The notes under the pieces: model-generated
What the model saw: only the letters and a program-made list of their open reading frames with translations
What the model was told of the DNA's origin: nothing
Database searches by the model: none
Source: Mytilus trossulus
Taxonomy: Eukaryota > Mollusca > Bivalvia > Mytilida > Mytilidae
Direction: 5' to 3'
Assembly (NCBI RefSeq): GCF_036588685.1
Contig: NC_086376.1
Coordinates: 14,833,911-14,897,910 of the forward strand
DNA length: 64,000 nucleotides
Shown: positions 1 through 9,519 of the stretch, piece after piece
Layout of the letters: every line of letters begins with the position of its first letter
Numbering within the stretch: position 1 is the stretch's first letter
Position numbers and translations under genes: made by a program

Positions 1-370
1 TCAACATCTTCAAAATTTGACTTTAGTAAAACTATACCTATTGTAAAAAAATGAACCGATAAACGTTATATGACTTGTCCAGATGTAATAGAAGAACATT
101 CAATTTATTTCAAAAATGGAAAGCATTTTACAATTAAACAAGATATGTCTTGTAAAAGTTCAGACGTCATCTATTCTCTCATATGCTCAAATTGTTGGAG
201 AGACAAAAAATTAACTTCGGACTAAAATCACTTTACATAGACATCACACCAATCATGAAGATTTAACACTCACCAGGGCTAACAACAATTTCCCTCGTTG
301 TTCTAATGGACGATTTAAGATATTTCCATTGTATATTGTCAAACGTCAAAATGATTTTTTCCGGACATTC
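1..370 (+). pseudogene. Penelope-like element 3' end, GIY-YIG endonuclease remnant (copy A)
   Basis: The segment is equivalent to 11398-11767 and is the tail of an element whose 5' part lies before the window. In the frame at 151-210 it reads C-K-S-S-D-V-I-Y-S-L-I-C-S-N-C. This matches the start of a Penelope-type GIY-YIG endonuclease, which has a CxxC-like cysteine pair (codons 184-186 and 193-195). After a frame change the next residues read G-E-T-K-N, followed by a stop and then a basic/histidine stretch. The frameshift and stops mean it cannot encode an active nuclease. The family call rests on motif recognition; the boundary at 370 is approximate. Confidence 0.65.
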
Positions 371-529
371 TCAACCCGGGATTAAACGATAATTATGTAC
401 ACAATTCACATTACCTGAAGATCTGTGAAAGCAGTGAAAGTACCAGTATAAGTGTTGAATTGAAACCCTTATTATCTTTTAATAATTTTCTTATATGTTA
501 CCAGCATATGGACTTTACTTAACTTTTTC

Positions 530-661
530 TTATAACTCGTCTAAACATAAGCATTATTTGTTCTTCCCTCACCGGGATTCGAACTCGTGCTAATGAGATA
601 TCGTGACACCAAATCGCCTGCACTGTATCCGGCGCGTTAGACCTCTCGACCACCTTGGCTT
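530..661 (-). mobile_element. tRNA-derived SINE (copy A, first)
   Basis: Read on the minus strand, an A-box-like stretch (TGGTCGAGAGG, about 644-654) is followed by a class-II-length body and a clear B box (GAGTTCGAATCCC, 574-586). The 3' tail ends in GACGAGTTGT or a variant. The head resembles a Leu/Ser-type tRNA, but the expected acceptor-stem partner is absent, so it is a SINE and not a functional tRNA gene. A related copy sits at 933-1080, and the tail alone recurs next to TA repeats at 28593-28628. Confidence 0.7.
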
Positions 662-932
662 CACAACAATACAGCTTTCGGTGGCCAGGTGTTACCTTTC
701 CTCGACAGTTTTAATCTAGGGTCGTAATACAGTACATGATATATAAGGCATGAAGACGGTGTTCTTACAGATCAGCTGAATTACCTATAGTAAAGGATCC
801 TACAAATTAATGCAAGATACAGTCACAGAAATAATTAAATTTATAAGTACGTATGAACCAGTGACAACTCTACAACAGATTTATCCATCGGATCACCAGC
901 AGTGATGGTAATACATGGCTGTGTAAATTCTG

Positions 933-1080
933 TATATACAACTCGTCTAAACATCAGCCCAACAATGTAAGATCTGTAAATTTGCTTTCGCAATTTTGTT
1001 GTTCTTCCCTCGCTGGGATTCGAACTTATGATACTGAGATATCGTGACACCAAATCGTCTGCACTATATACACTGGTATG
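933..1080 (-). mobile_element. tRNA-derived SINE (copy A, second)
   Basis: This is a second member of the same SINE, also on the minus strand. It shares the B-box segment (minus strand GTTCGAATCCC), the GGTGTCACGATATC block and the tail with CTAAACATCAGCCC (plus-strand view). The tRNA-like head is shorter than in the 530-661 copy. It lies about 270 bp downstream in the same orientation. Confidence 0.65.
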
Positions 1081-1139
1081 ATTGCTAATGAGCAAACTCT
1101 CCACAAGATACCAAATAACACAAAAATTATTAGCAACTT

Positions 1140-1280
1140 AAGATAACGGTGCAGCTTTTAACAATGAGCAAAGGCCATACCGCATATATAGTCAGCTATA
1201 AAATGCCCCGAAATGACAAATGTAAAACAATTTAAAAGAGAAAACTACCGGCCATGTATATATATATACAGATTTTAAAT
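1140..1280 (+). repeat. Interspersed repeat fragment with TA run
   Basis: The block with AGCAAAGGCCATACCGCAT and CAGCTATAAAATGCCCC matches, in reverse, the repeat at 27180-27370 and the related blocks at 46950-47095, 52200-52360 and 62180-62330. A short TA microsatellite (about 1255-1272) ends it. The remaining sequence to about 2400 is AT-rich, and I see no gene in it. Confidence 0.6.
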
Positions 1281-2418
1281 GCATAAAAACACACCCTGAT
1301 TGGATGTTTGCAGTAAATGATGTAAATATGTGTAATGCTATTTTTTTTTGTAATCAGTTGCAATTACGTAAATTGATTGACAAGAATACGATTAGTATAT
1401 ATATACTGTTGTTAATCAACGCTTTGAAATGCTGAGTGTTTCTGAGAACAAATAAAGCAATTATTTTTTTTGTGCAAATTGTATTAAAGTTTAAAGTTAT
1501 GTGACCCGAAAATACCCTTATCACCAATAAGAAAATTTAACATATCTAATTATGTTCAATTATACTTATTTATGTATGCTATTAGATGTCAAAATGAAAA
1601 GACCTTTACGTAATTGTAACACAAAGTGTCGTACAAGTACATCTGCCCAGTTCATGCGTATTATTTCGTATTTTTTCGCTTTATAGATATATTTTTTACA
1701 ATAATTGATCTTTCTTTTTTTAAAGCTAGAAAATTGTCCGACGAAAGACGTTTCCAAATTTTCTAAATGCGACTTTATAGTTTAGGTCTAAGTCCGATAG
1801 TTTGTTTGAATTTTTTTCTACCCTTTTCCTAACAGCTACACGTTTTGCAGTTAAATTCTACATATACATCTGATAGAAGACATGTTCCACATTACTAAAA
1901 CCAATTATCATATCAGTCTGAGAAAAGTGTTACGATAAATTAATGCTCCAATGATTTTATTTTTGTATCGAAGAATATATATTTCTTCATTTTAAATAAT
2001 CTCTGTGTATTTCTTTTGAGGTATGATAGAAGAAATTTGTGTCGCGGAATATTTTCACAGTTTTATGCAAGTGTTTGATTATGTTTATTTTTTGTAATAT
2101 TTTATACATCCATGAATTTTTCAAACATAAATTTACATGTATGGTTATTATTAAGATTCATTCAAATATATACAGCTGGCCAAAACACCCAAATGTTTTG
2201 CTTCTTTTTTTCGCTATAGAATCAAATTTGATTCTGCTTTTTCTATATATTTCGTAAATATATTGTTTATCGAATTCAAGTATATGTTATTTCGAGGTTT
2301 CTTCAAAAACCTGTTTTTATGAAGCTGAATACACGTTTTCCCATTTTCATGCAATATGTTTTAAGATGGTTCACGTGCTGTTTGGTCAGTTTATACGATA
2401 AATATTCTGTTTTGGAAG

Positions 2419-3711
2419 ATGCCAAGACGTAAGTTAACAATTGCACAGAAATGCAAGTCATTGGTATGAGCCCTACTGGTGGGAGTCAGCACAGAATACC
2501 TGTTCTGCTAGGGATCGCAAACATTGTCCTTTGGAGGTCAATAAAGCGCCATATAGATACATGTAGTTGGACTGTTGATGAGGGCGAACATCCTGGTAGA
2601 CCACGAACAACATCTGCGAGATATGACAGGGCCCTTTCACATTAATCTCGTCGACATCCATTCACTACTGTTCGACGTTTTTGCGTCAACTGGGGAATTT
2701 ATGGTCGGGTGAGTCTTCGAACTGTTAACCACAGACTAAATTGTGCCTTATAACGTGCATTTAGGCCAGTCAAAAGACAATTGCTTATTTGAAGACATCG
2801 GCAAGCTCGACATTAGTGATCAAGTGATCGACGCACTTTGACTTTGCAACAGTGGCGTTGAGTCCATTGGTCTGACTATAGATTCCTCCTAAATCATATT
2901 GATGTGCGCATGTCTGTATGGCGTCCTCGGAATATAGAATACTGGGAAAAGTTTTTCTTTAGAGCTACAGCATGTGGTGGTGGGTGTTTGAAAGATATAG
3001 AATGTTTTTCATTCAACTGCAAGAGGACCTTTATGTTCTGGATATGACTTTGACGGGCCAAAAACATTGCGATAATATCATTCAAGATATTGTTGTGCTA
3101 CATAGATATAGGAAGATGTAGTGTGAGTGCCAATGAGACAACTCTCCATCCAAATAACAATTTAAAAATTAAACCATTATAGGTTAAAGTACGGCCTTCA
3201 ACACGGAGCCTTGGCTCACACCGAACAACAAGCTATAAAGGGCCCCAAAATTACTAGTGTAAAACCATTCAAACGGGAAAACCAACGGTCTAATCTATAT
3301 AAACAAAACGAGAAACAAGAAACACGTATATATTACATAAACAAACGACAACTACTGTACATCAGATTCCATGTTTACAATCAAAATGTTGCAACTAGAC
3401 CACTATTTATGGACAATAATGTTAGGCCCAACAGAGAATGCATTGTTCCAGATTAGTTACGTCAGGAGGCAACTAACACAATGCTTTGGCCACCCATTTC
3501 ACATGAGATGAATGTCATTCAGCATGTCTAAGATGATATTTGTCGAACAATCAAAACATGGTAGCTTGTCAGAATTTTACATGAATTACGAGCAGTCTTG
3601 ATTGAAGAATGGCAAATAATTCATGTTAGAAAATTACGATGCTTAGTTCAAAGCCTGAGACGACGTGTGGGTGACCTTTACCGGAAACGTGGAGGTTACA
3701 CTCGATACTGA
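2419..3711 (+). pseudogene. Tc1/mariner-type transposase, decayed and interrupted (copy A)
   Basis: Starting at ATG 2419 the translation begins M-P-R-R-K. It continues through G-R-P-R-T-T (about 2600) and a helix-turn-helix-like region, then V-W-R-P-R-N near 2920, which in Tc1 transposases follows the second DNA-binding part. After the 254-bp insertion at 3104-3357 it resumes with F-M-D-N-N-V-R-P (the family's D-D-N-A-R-P-H block, about 3402-3430). It then runs through a WPP.S.EMN..QH stretch and ends in G-G-Y-T-R-Y at 3711. Several stops and frameshifts disrupt it. A possible left terminal repeat (CAGCTGGCCAAAACACCC, about 2174) has no clear partner downstream. The type is clear; activity is excluded. 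Confidence 0.85.
3104..3357 (+). mobile_element. 254-bp interspersed repeat inserted in the Tc1 transposase
   Basis: The insert starts AGATATAGGAAGATG and carries GTGAGTGCCAATGAGACAAC and GGAGCCTTGGCTCACACC. It is flanked by direct repeats TACAT at 3099-3103 and 3358-3362, which fits a 5-bp target-site duplication. The same family occurs at 14500-14753, in reverse at 42332-42528, and as fragments at 24786-24850 and 36770-36860. It contains no open frame of note. I know this family as a frequent mussel repeat but cannot name its class. Confidence 0.8.
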
Positions 3712-5151
3712 CCTAAATTGTACTTAAATATATCTACAAATTGTCATTCTCAAGGGTGGAAAAGAATAGTGCATAGAAAATTTGCAAAACCTAAAGTATA
3801 AGTTGAAACTTAATCTTGTCTTTTTTATGCCATTTTACAACCATATTCCCAAAATTTAATAGTCAAAAACTTAGTCATGAAAACATTCCAAACGTTCACA
3901 TGGCAATAACCATTGTGCATGTTATCTTACAAAAAACAAAAATATCAGATGTTGCTTATCTGTTGGCGAAGTGTATATATAAAAAAGGTTATTGTAAATA
4001 GATTAAAAATTGCACTAGGTCAGTTTGTGCCGGTCTTTTACTTCAATAGTGTGTTTATTTACAGGAAGTGCAACAATGGCTTCACTTAGAGCGTTTCGAT
4101 TCAAAAACAGAATAGATATAATTCATTCCAGCCATCGCTCGATGTAAAATATTTAGCATTAGGAGCATATCTTTAAGTCCAGTTTTCACAATTAAGCCCC
4201 GATCAATCAGCTGGCCTTAAATAATCAGGATTCCTCTGTGTACAATTACTCAGAATAGAATAGAATAACGGGTGACTATTTATTAAACAAGTACATTATT
4301 TGCTAAGTATGTAAGTTAGAATGGTAATTTAATCAAATTTATTGTTTTATTTCAACTATTATCTACACATGAATGGTTGATTATTTATATAAAAATGGCA
4401 TTAGTGTGACCGAACTGGAGGTCGATTGATCGAACAAAACTGATAAAAGTGAAACAATCTATGCACAAACCTCAGATCATATACGATAAATCAAGAAAAT
4501 GAAGGTCAGAATTTTAATCAGATTGTACCGCTTGTCGTTTTTTTTTATATTCTGTGTCTGTGTGTCTAATTCACATTTCAGTCTCAGTGTGGATTTGTAT
4601 ACACGGGATTTTATGTAGATGTTTGATACTGTGATACTTCGATGTTTCTCTTGAGAAAGCCAATATATTTGTCTGCATTAGATATGATGTTTTTGGCATA
4701 TTATTGTTCCATATGTCGGCAAAGAGGCGTAACTTAATGTGAAAGTGGTATTCGATAATGTTTTTTATGTACATCATAGAAAATATAGTCATAAAAAAAC
4801 AGTTCCTTGGAGGCCCAACTGGTGTAATTGATACTGTGTTTTATGTTAAACCATCTATAACCAAGGTTAATGTATGGTCTGACAAAAAAACTGAATCCAT
4901 ATAAGAGTGCTGCAAATGGATTTCACGCCAATTAAATCCTGACGATATTGTTATCGAAAAATTGAATCCCTTGATGTCACCAATTATCTCCGTCTTACAT
5001 CAATGCAGTGATCGATAATGACTGTTATATCACTACTGTATTATTCCGGTTAGATAGTATCAATCTCCGAAACAGCGGGAATACACGAAAACCAGTTATG
5101 TAACACATCAACAAACGACACACACTGAATAACAGGCTCCTGACTTGGGAC
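3712..5151. other. Gene-free AT-rich stretch (copy A)
   Basis: No convincing coding sequence or element is visible. Short open frames on both strands lack family features and have base composition like the surroundings. The last part, about 5085-5170, is a fragment of the repeat family seen fuller at 16495-16800. The same stretch recurs at 15108-16547. Confidence 0.6.
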
Positions 5152-5712
5152 ATGCACATACATACATCATCTTTTGTTCGGAAAATGCAAAATTATTCTT
5201 GGAAAACTTTGATTATATACACAGTCTTAAAAGAACACAACTTTGTGATGTGGGCCGATGCATCGGTTAGATTTACTGGTACTAAAGAAGCTTTTGACGT
5301 GTTTTTCAAACAAGTTAAAGATGTTGGCATTCTGGTGAGGATTATTGAAAACAAAAATCCAAAATCCTCTACTTTTTACCACACGAAGACAGAAACATTT
5401 AAATTACTAAATGAAACTGCTTGTATGTTTAATTTCAAATCACTAGAAGCTGGATTCGTCACAATTTGGAAAACATCATTTACATGGAAATATATCATGC
5501 AACCTTGGATATCATGTGCCTTGACAGAACACTGTATGTCTCACTATAATCCAGGATTAGTTCTACAGTGTAAACCTCGAAAGGAAGTTTCATATCATTG
5601 CCACAGATTCGATCAGTCTGTGTTACAGATAATCCTGCAGAGACTATTCAATGTCAAGTATGATATAGTGGCCTTAAATCGTCTACCGAAAATACATTAT
5701 ATTTACAGATAG
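5152..5712 (+). pseudogene. Truncated DUF1647-like type II membrane protein gene (copy A)
   Basis: The frame encodes the C-terminal 180 or so residues of the protein at 17236-18372, preceded by six residues (MHIHTS) read from unrelated flanking DNA. A 1258-bp deletion joins repeat-derived sequence (5170) to codon S-F-V-R-K-M. It removes the membrane anchor, about half the conserved domain and the probable 5' splice region. The deletion ends share CAT in copy B (16564-16566 and 17822-17824), as expected for microhomology-mediated joining. Two differences from copy B are visible in the remaining protein: Ser for Ala in the WI(S/A)CALTEH segment, and TAG for TAC three codons before the end, which shortens the C-terminus by two residues. 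The ATG at 5152 is fortuitous. Without an anchor the product could not follow the parent's secretory route. Most likely a pseudogene, though the frame is still open. Confidence 0.85.
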
Positions 5713-5785
5713 CGTTAGAGTTGTACAGAACATTTAAAAGAGTTAACTCTTTAAGAATCAATTGAACTTTTTCTCAACTTATATT

Positions 5786-5791
5786 AATAAA
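5786..5791 (+). terminator. AATAAA polyadenylation signal (copy A)
   Basis: AATAAA lies 74 bases after the stop of the truncated gene and is conserved at 18440-18445 in copy B. Confidence 0.6.
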
Positions 5792-6594
5792 CAAGCTCAT
5801 CAATGATCAAAATTGATGTTTGGAAATGGTCACCGGTACCACGATAACTGCAACAAAAATAAAAAATATCAAAAAAGATCCAAAACTGATGAAATTTTAC
5901 AACAAAGTTTATTGGCATGTTGAGATCTAATATTTCACATTAGTATTTCCGAAATGGCTGCCGTAACCTTGGCAATTGCGACACAAATGTGTATTCTATT
6001 GTTGCTTTCAAATAAAAATCTAGTTACGTAATCCGGATGAAAGTCGTGTGACGTATTATAATTGATTTATTTCTTTTTTCTATTTTGTCACCCGATCCAT
6101 AATGTCGAGTGACATATTGCTCTTTTTCTATTTTGGCACCCCAACGGAGTTGGAATTACATATTGTTATTGTTCGTTCGTTTCTTTTTTTATTATTATGT
6201 CTCCCCTATGGTAACAGAAATGTTATATGTATGGCACCTGCAACGGATCGGAGTTGGGAAGACTTATTATTATTCTACATTTCTTTTTTATGTCACCCAG
6301 TCGACAATGTCGGGTGACATATTGGTTTCTTTTTTCTGTATTATCATAATTTATCTTCAACCTATTTCGTCCGGCAATTTTTTCGAAGCCACTGGGACTT
6401 ATCCAAATGATAGTTCACTATAACAAGTAATCCTGACTTCTGAGTTGCAGTGCAACATTTGTACTAAAAAATGGCTGCAGTGACCATGGAAACCGACAAC
6501 ATGTGTCAAATATAATTTTGGTGTTAAGTGAATTATTTGGTATGTTTAAACTGAAATTCATTAGTTTTAAAACAATGAGTTGCCTACTACATAC

Positions 6595-7344
6595 AGATTT
6601 TGGCTTATTTAGACAATTATTGAAGCTACTATAATGCCAAAGTTCATCTTCAAGACGAATAATAGATTATTGCTCTTAGTGTTATTTCTTCAAATGATAC
6701 TTAGCACATGGCTTGAAATTAAACTAATTATATATAGAAAGCTGAAAATATTTATATAATTTAAGTATAAGTATTTCACAAGTTTATTAAGACTATGTTT
6801 TAGCTGAACTTATTTGTCATTGAAACTGCAAAAATATTGAAAATTGAAAAATACTCTAAAAATTCTGTAAATTTACAGAAAAATGTATTGCCATGCATAT
6901 ATGTGCATTCACTGTTTAAAAAAAATAAAATGCTGAATCTAAGTGGCAACGGGGGAAGGATGCTTGCAATGGCAAATCTAGTTTTTATGGCACCCTGAAC
7001 TCAATTGGGGTGACATATTGTTATTCTAGGTAGGTATAGGTAGATGTGGAAAGGTTTTTGTCCCCTTATTATGGCACCTTAAACGGAGTTTGGGTGACAT
7101 ATTAATATTGTACGTTTCTTATTTTTCTCTCATTATGGCACCCTCACAAGAGTAGAGGTGACATATTGACATATTGTTATTGTTTGTTTCTTCATGGAAA
7201 TGGTAAAACTGCAACATTTTTTGAAAATACTCCAAACTAACAAAGAAAATACTGTTTTCAACTGACATGTCTTGATGCAACTTTCGGCTTTGAAATGTTA
7301 AAAATTGCTGGGAACGATGGTGCCATCCATTATTGCTAGCGATT
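6595..7344 (+). repeat. 750-bp internal direct repeat, unit 1 (copy A)
   Basis: The block from GATTTTGGCTTATTT to GCTAGCGATT recurs immediately downstream at 7345-8090, diverged by scattered substitutions. It contains three dyad modules and part of the AT-rich spacer. Its divergence is visibly greater than that between the two large copies, so this tandem step is older. Confidence 0.8.
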
Positions 7345-8090
7345 TTTGCTTATTTAAACAATCATTGAAGCTAATATGTTGCCAAAGTTCATCTTCAAGA
7401 CAAATAATAGATTGTTGCTCTCAGTGTTATTCTTCAAATGATACTTAGCATATGGCTTGAAATTAAAACTAATTCTATAAAGAAAGCTAAAAATATATAT
7501 ATATAATTTAAGTATAAGCATTTCACAATTTTATTAAGACTAATTTTTAGCTGAACTTATTTGTCATTGAAACTGCAAAAATATTGAAAATTGAAAAATA
7601 CTCCAAAAATTCTGTAAATTTACAGAAAAATGTATTGCCATGCATATATGTGCATTCACTGTTTAAAATAATAAAATGCTGGAGCTAAGTGGCAACGGGG
7701 GAAGGGTGCTTGCAATGGCAAATCTAGTTTGTATGGCACCCTGAACTCAATTGGGGTGACATATTGTTATTCTACGTAGGTATAGAAAGATGTGGAATGT
7801 GTATTTTTTCCCTTATTATTGCACCCTAAACGGAGTTTGGGTGACATATTATTATTGTACGTTTCTTATTTTTCTCTCATTATGGCACCCTCACAAGAGT
7901 AGAGGTGACATATTGACATATTGTTATTGTTTGTTTCTTCATGGAAATGGTCAAACTGCAAAATTTTTCAAAATACTCCAAACTAACAAAGAAAATACTG
8001 TTTTCAACTGGCATGTCTTGAAGCAACTTTCGGCTTTGTAATGTTAAAAATGGCTGGGAACGATGGTGCCATCCATTTTTGCTAGCGATT
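7345..8090 (+). repeat. 750-bp internal direct repeat, unit 2 (copy A)
   Basis: This unit directly follows 6595-7344 with the same order of features: a CCAAAGTTCATCTTCAAGAC block, an AT-rich part, three dyad modules and a final GATGGTGCCATCC block. Confidence 0.8.
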
Positions 8091-9300
8091 ACAAAACCAG
8101 TTATGGCACACTCAACAGAGTTGGGGTGACAGATTATTATTTGACGTTTCTTTTTTGTCTTATAATTATCATTATGTCACCCGATCGACAATTCCGTGTG
8201 ACATACTACTTTTCCTCTGTTTCTTATTTATGGCACTCTCAACGGAGTTGAGGTGACATATTGTTATTCTACGTTTCTTTTTGTCCTTTTTATTATTCCA
8301 CAAATGTTTCTACGCGCTAGTTCTCGGAATTTAATGGGCCGATGTTGATGAAACTCTAACATAATGAGAATCTCCATGTGAAGTTGTTCACCTTGCTATG
8401 GAATGGTCCAAGATTGCCACTGTTTCCACGGAAACAATTAAAATGTAAAAAAAATCTATCAAAATCTTTTATTATAAGACCTATATGGAATGTTCCTTCA
8501 TATGCCTAGATTATTTTTTAGTATTCAGAAATTCAATATGGCCGCCATTGTCATGGAAACATGGCGAAAGATTAACATAAGCCCTATGGGAAAACACATT
8601 AAAACAGCATGTTATAACAGACTATGTTCTTTAACTTATAACTTGTATGGGAATGTAACATGTAATGAGGCAAAGTGGTATATGTCTTTGGAATTTTCAA
8701 AATGGCTGCCGTTGCCATGGAAACTACAAAAAAAGTAAAATGCAACAAACTTGATGAGACTTAATAGAAATGTTAACTGGCATATGCAGAGTTGTAACAT
8801 GATTTATTAATTTTAAAATGTTAGCAGTAACCATGGAAACGACAAAAAAGCACACATTTCAAAATTGTCTAAATATTTAATAATAATGGCATGTCTAGAT
8901 GCGTTGTTAGACTTTGGAATGTTCAAAATGGCTGCCGTTATCCTGGCAATTGGGGAGTGGGGACGAGGGTGCCATCCGTTATTGCTTGCAATTTCAAATA
9001 TAGTTATGGAACCCTCTACTTAGTTGGGGTTACATATTGTTGTTCTACGTTTCTTTTTATTACACCCTCAACGGAGTTGGGTTGATATACTGTTATTCCA
9101 CGTTTCTTTTATTCCTTATTTTTCTTTCACACATTATGTCCGCGCGAGTTCTTTGAATCTTATTGACCAATGTTGATGGAACTCTATTATTATGAGGACC
9201 CCCATCTGAAGTTGTACACCTTGCTATGGAATGGCAAAAAATGGCCGCCGTTTTCATGAAAACGGCAAAAATGCATTTTTAATTCTTTTGCTTCCAATTA

Positions 9301-9456
9301 AAAGAGGAGTAACCATTTTAATTGCAAATGATCTTGAATAGAAAATAAAGCAAATAAAGAGAGATGATAATGGAAATTTCCTTGGTGTAGACATTACAAT
9401 TGAAGGTGAAAATATAACACTTGTTAATTTATATGGGTCAAATAATGACTCACCAT
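9301..9456 (+). pseudogene. LINE endonuclease fragment (copy A)
   Basis: The translation reads I-L-I-A-N-D-L-E, a stop, then G-N-F-L-G-V-D-I-T-I and I-T-L-V-N-L-Y-G-S-N-N-D-S-P. This is typical of the apurinic-endonuclease-type domain of non-LTR retrotransposons. The fragment ends abruptly at 9456, whereas copy B continues to the T-G-D-F-N motif. It is therefore cut by the duplication or insertion junction. Confidence 0.8.
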
Positions 9457-9519
9457 TTTAGGACAACGCACGATGAAAGACAAAAACGGAGGGACCACAG
9501 ACCGCAGTATACGGAACCC

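Larger units (their letters stand above)
5940..9295 (+). repeat. Array of degenerate dyad and ATGGCTGCCGT modules (copy A)
   Basis: Two short modules recur many times in one orientation. Module 1 (about 50-60 bp) has CACCC...CAAC...GTTG...GGTG dyad symmetry followed by ACATATTGTTATT and a T-rich end. Copies are near 6087, 6133, 6233, 6292, 6988, 7073, 7136, 7733, 7820, 7882, 8103, 8176, 8231, 9005 and 9061. Module 2 contains ATGGCTGCCGTTGCCATGG or close variants, near 5953, 6470, 7308, 8047, 8390, 8537, 8698, 8822, 8926 and 9235. Spacing is irregular, so this is not a simple satellite. Open frames through it look incidental. The array begins about 240 bp after the DUF1647-like gene in both copies. 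Confidence 0.75.
1..9456 (+). repeat. Tandem segmental duplication, copy A
   Basis: This stretch matches 11398-22093 base for base apart from scattered substitutions and a few small indels. Examples are A154 against C11551 and A2626 against G14022. The offset is 11397 at the start and 11396 through most of the left part. After position 5170 it becomes 12654, because copy A lacks 1258 bp. Homology stops at 9456, where copy B continues into LINE sequence and copy A passes into a Penelope-like element. The low divergence points to a recent duplication. The left border lies outside the window. Confidence 0.95.

Noticed and set aside
566-660. Possible functional tRNA gene on the minus strand
   Set aside because: A and B boxes are present, but the 5' acceptor stem has no matching 3' half, and a related degenerate copy lies nearby. 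It is a SINE head.
6102-6423. Overlapping open frames of 71 and 104 codons (also at 18756-19077)
   Set aside because: They run through the dyad modules, are Phe/Tyr-rich from T-runs, and the two frames overlap. No family features.
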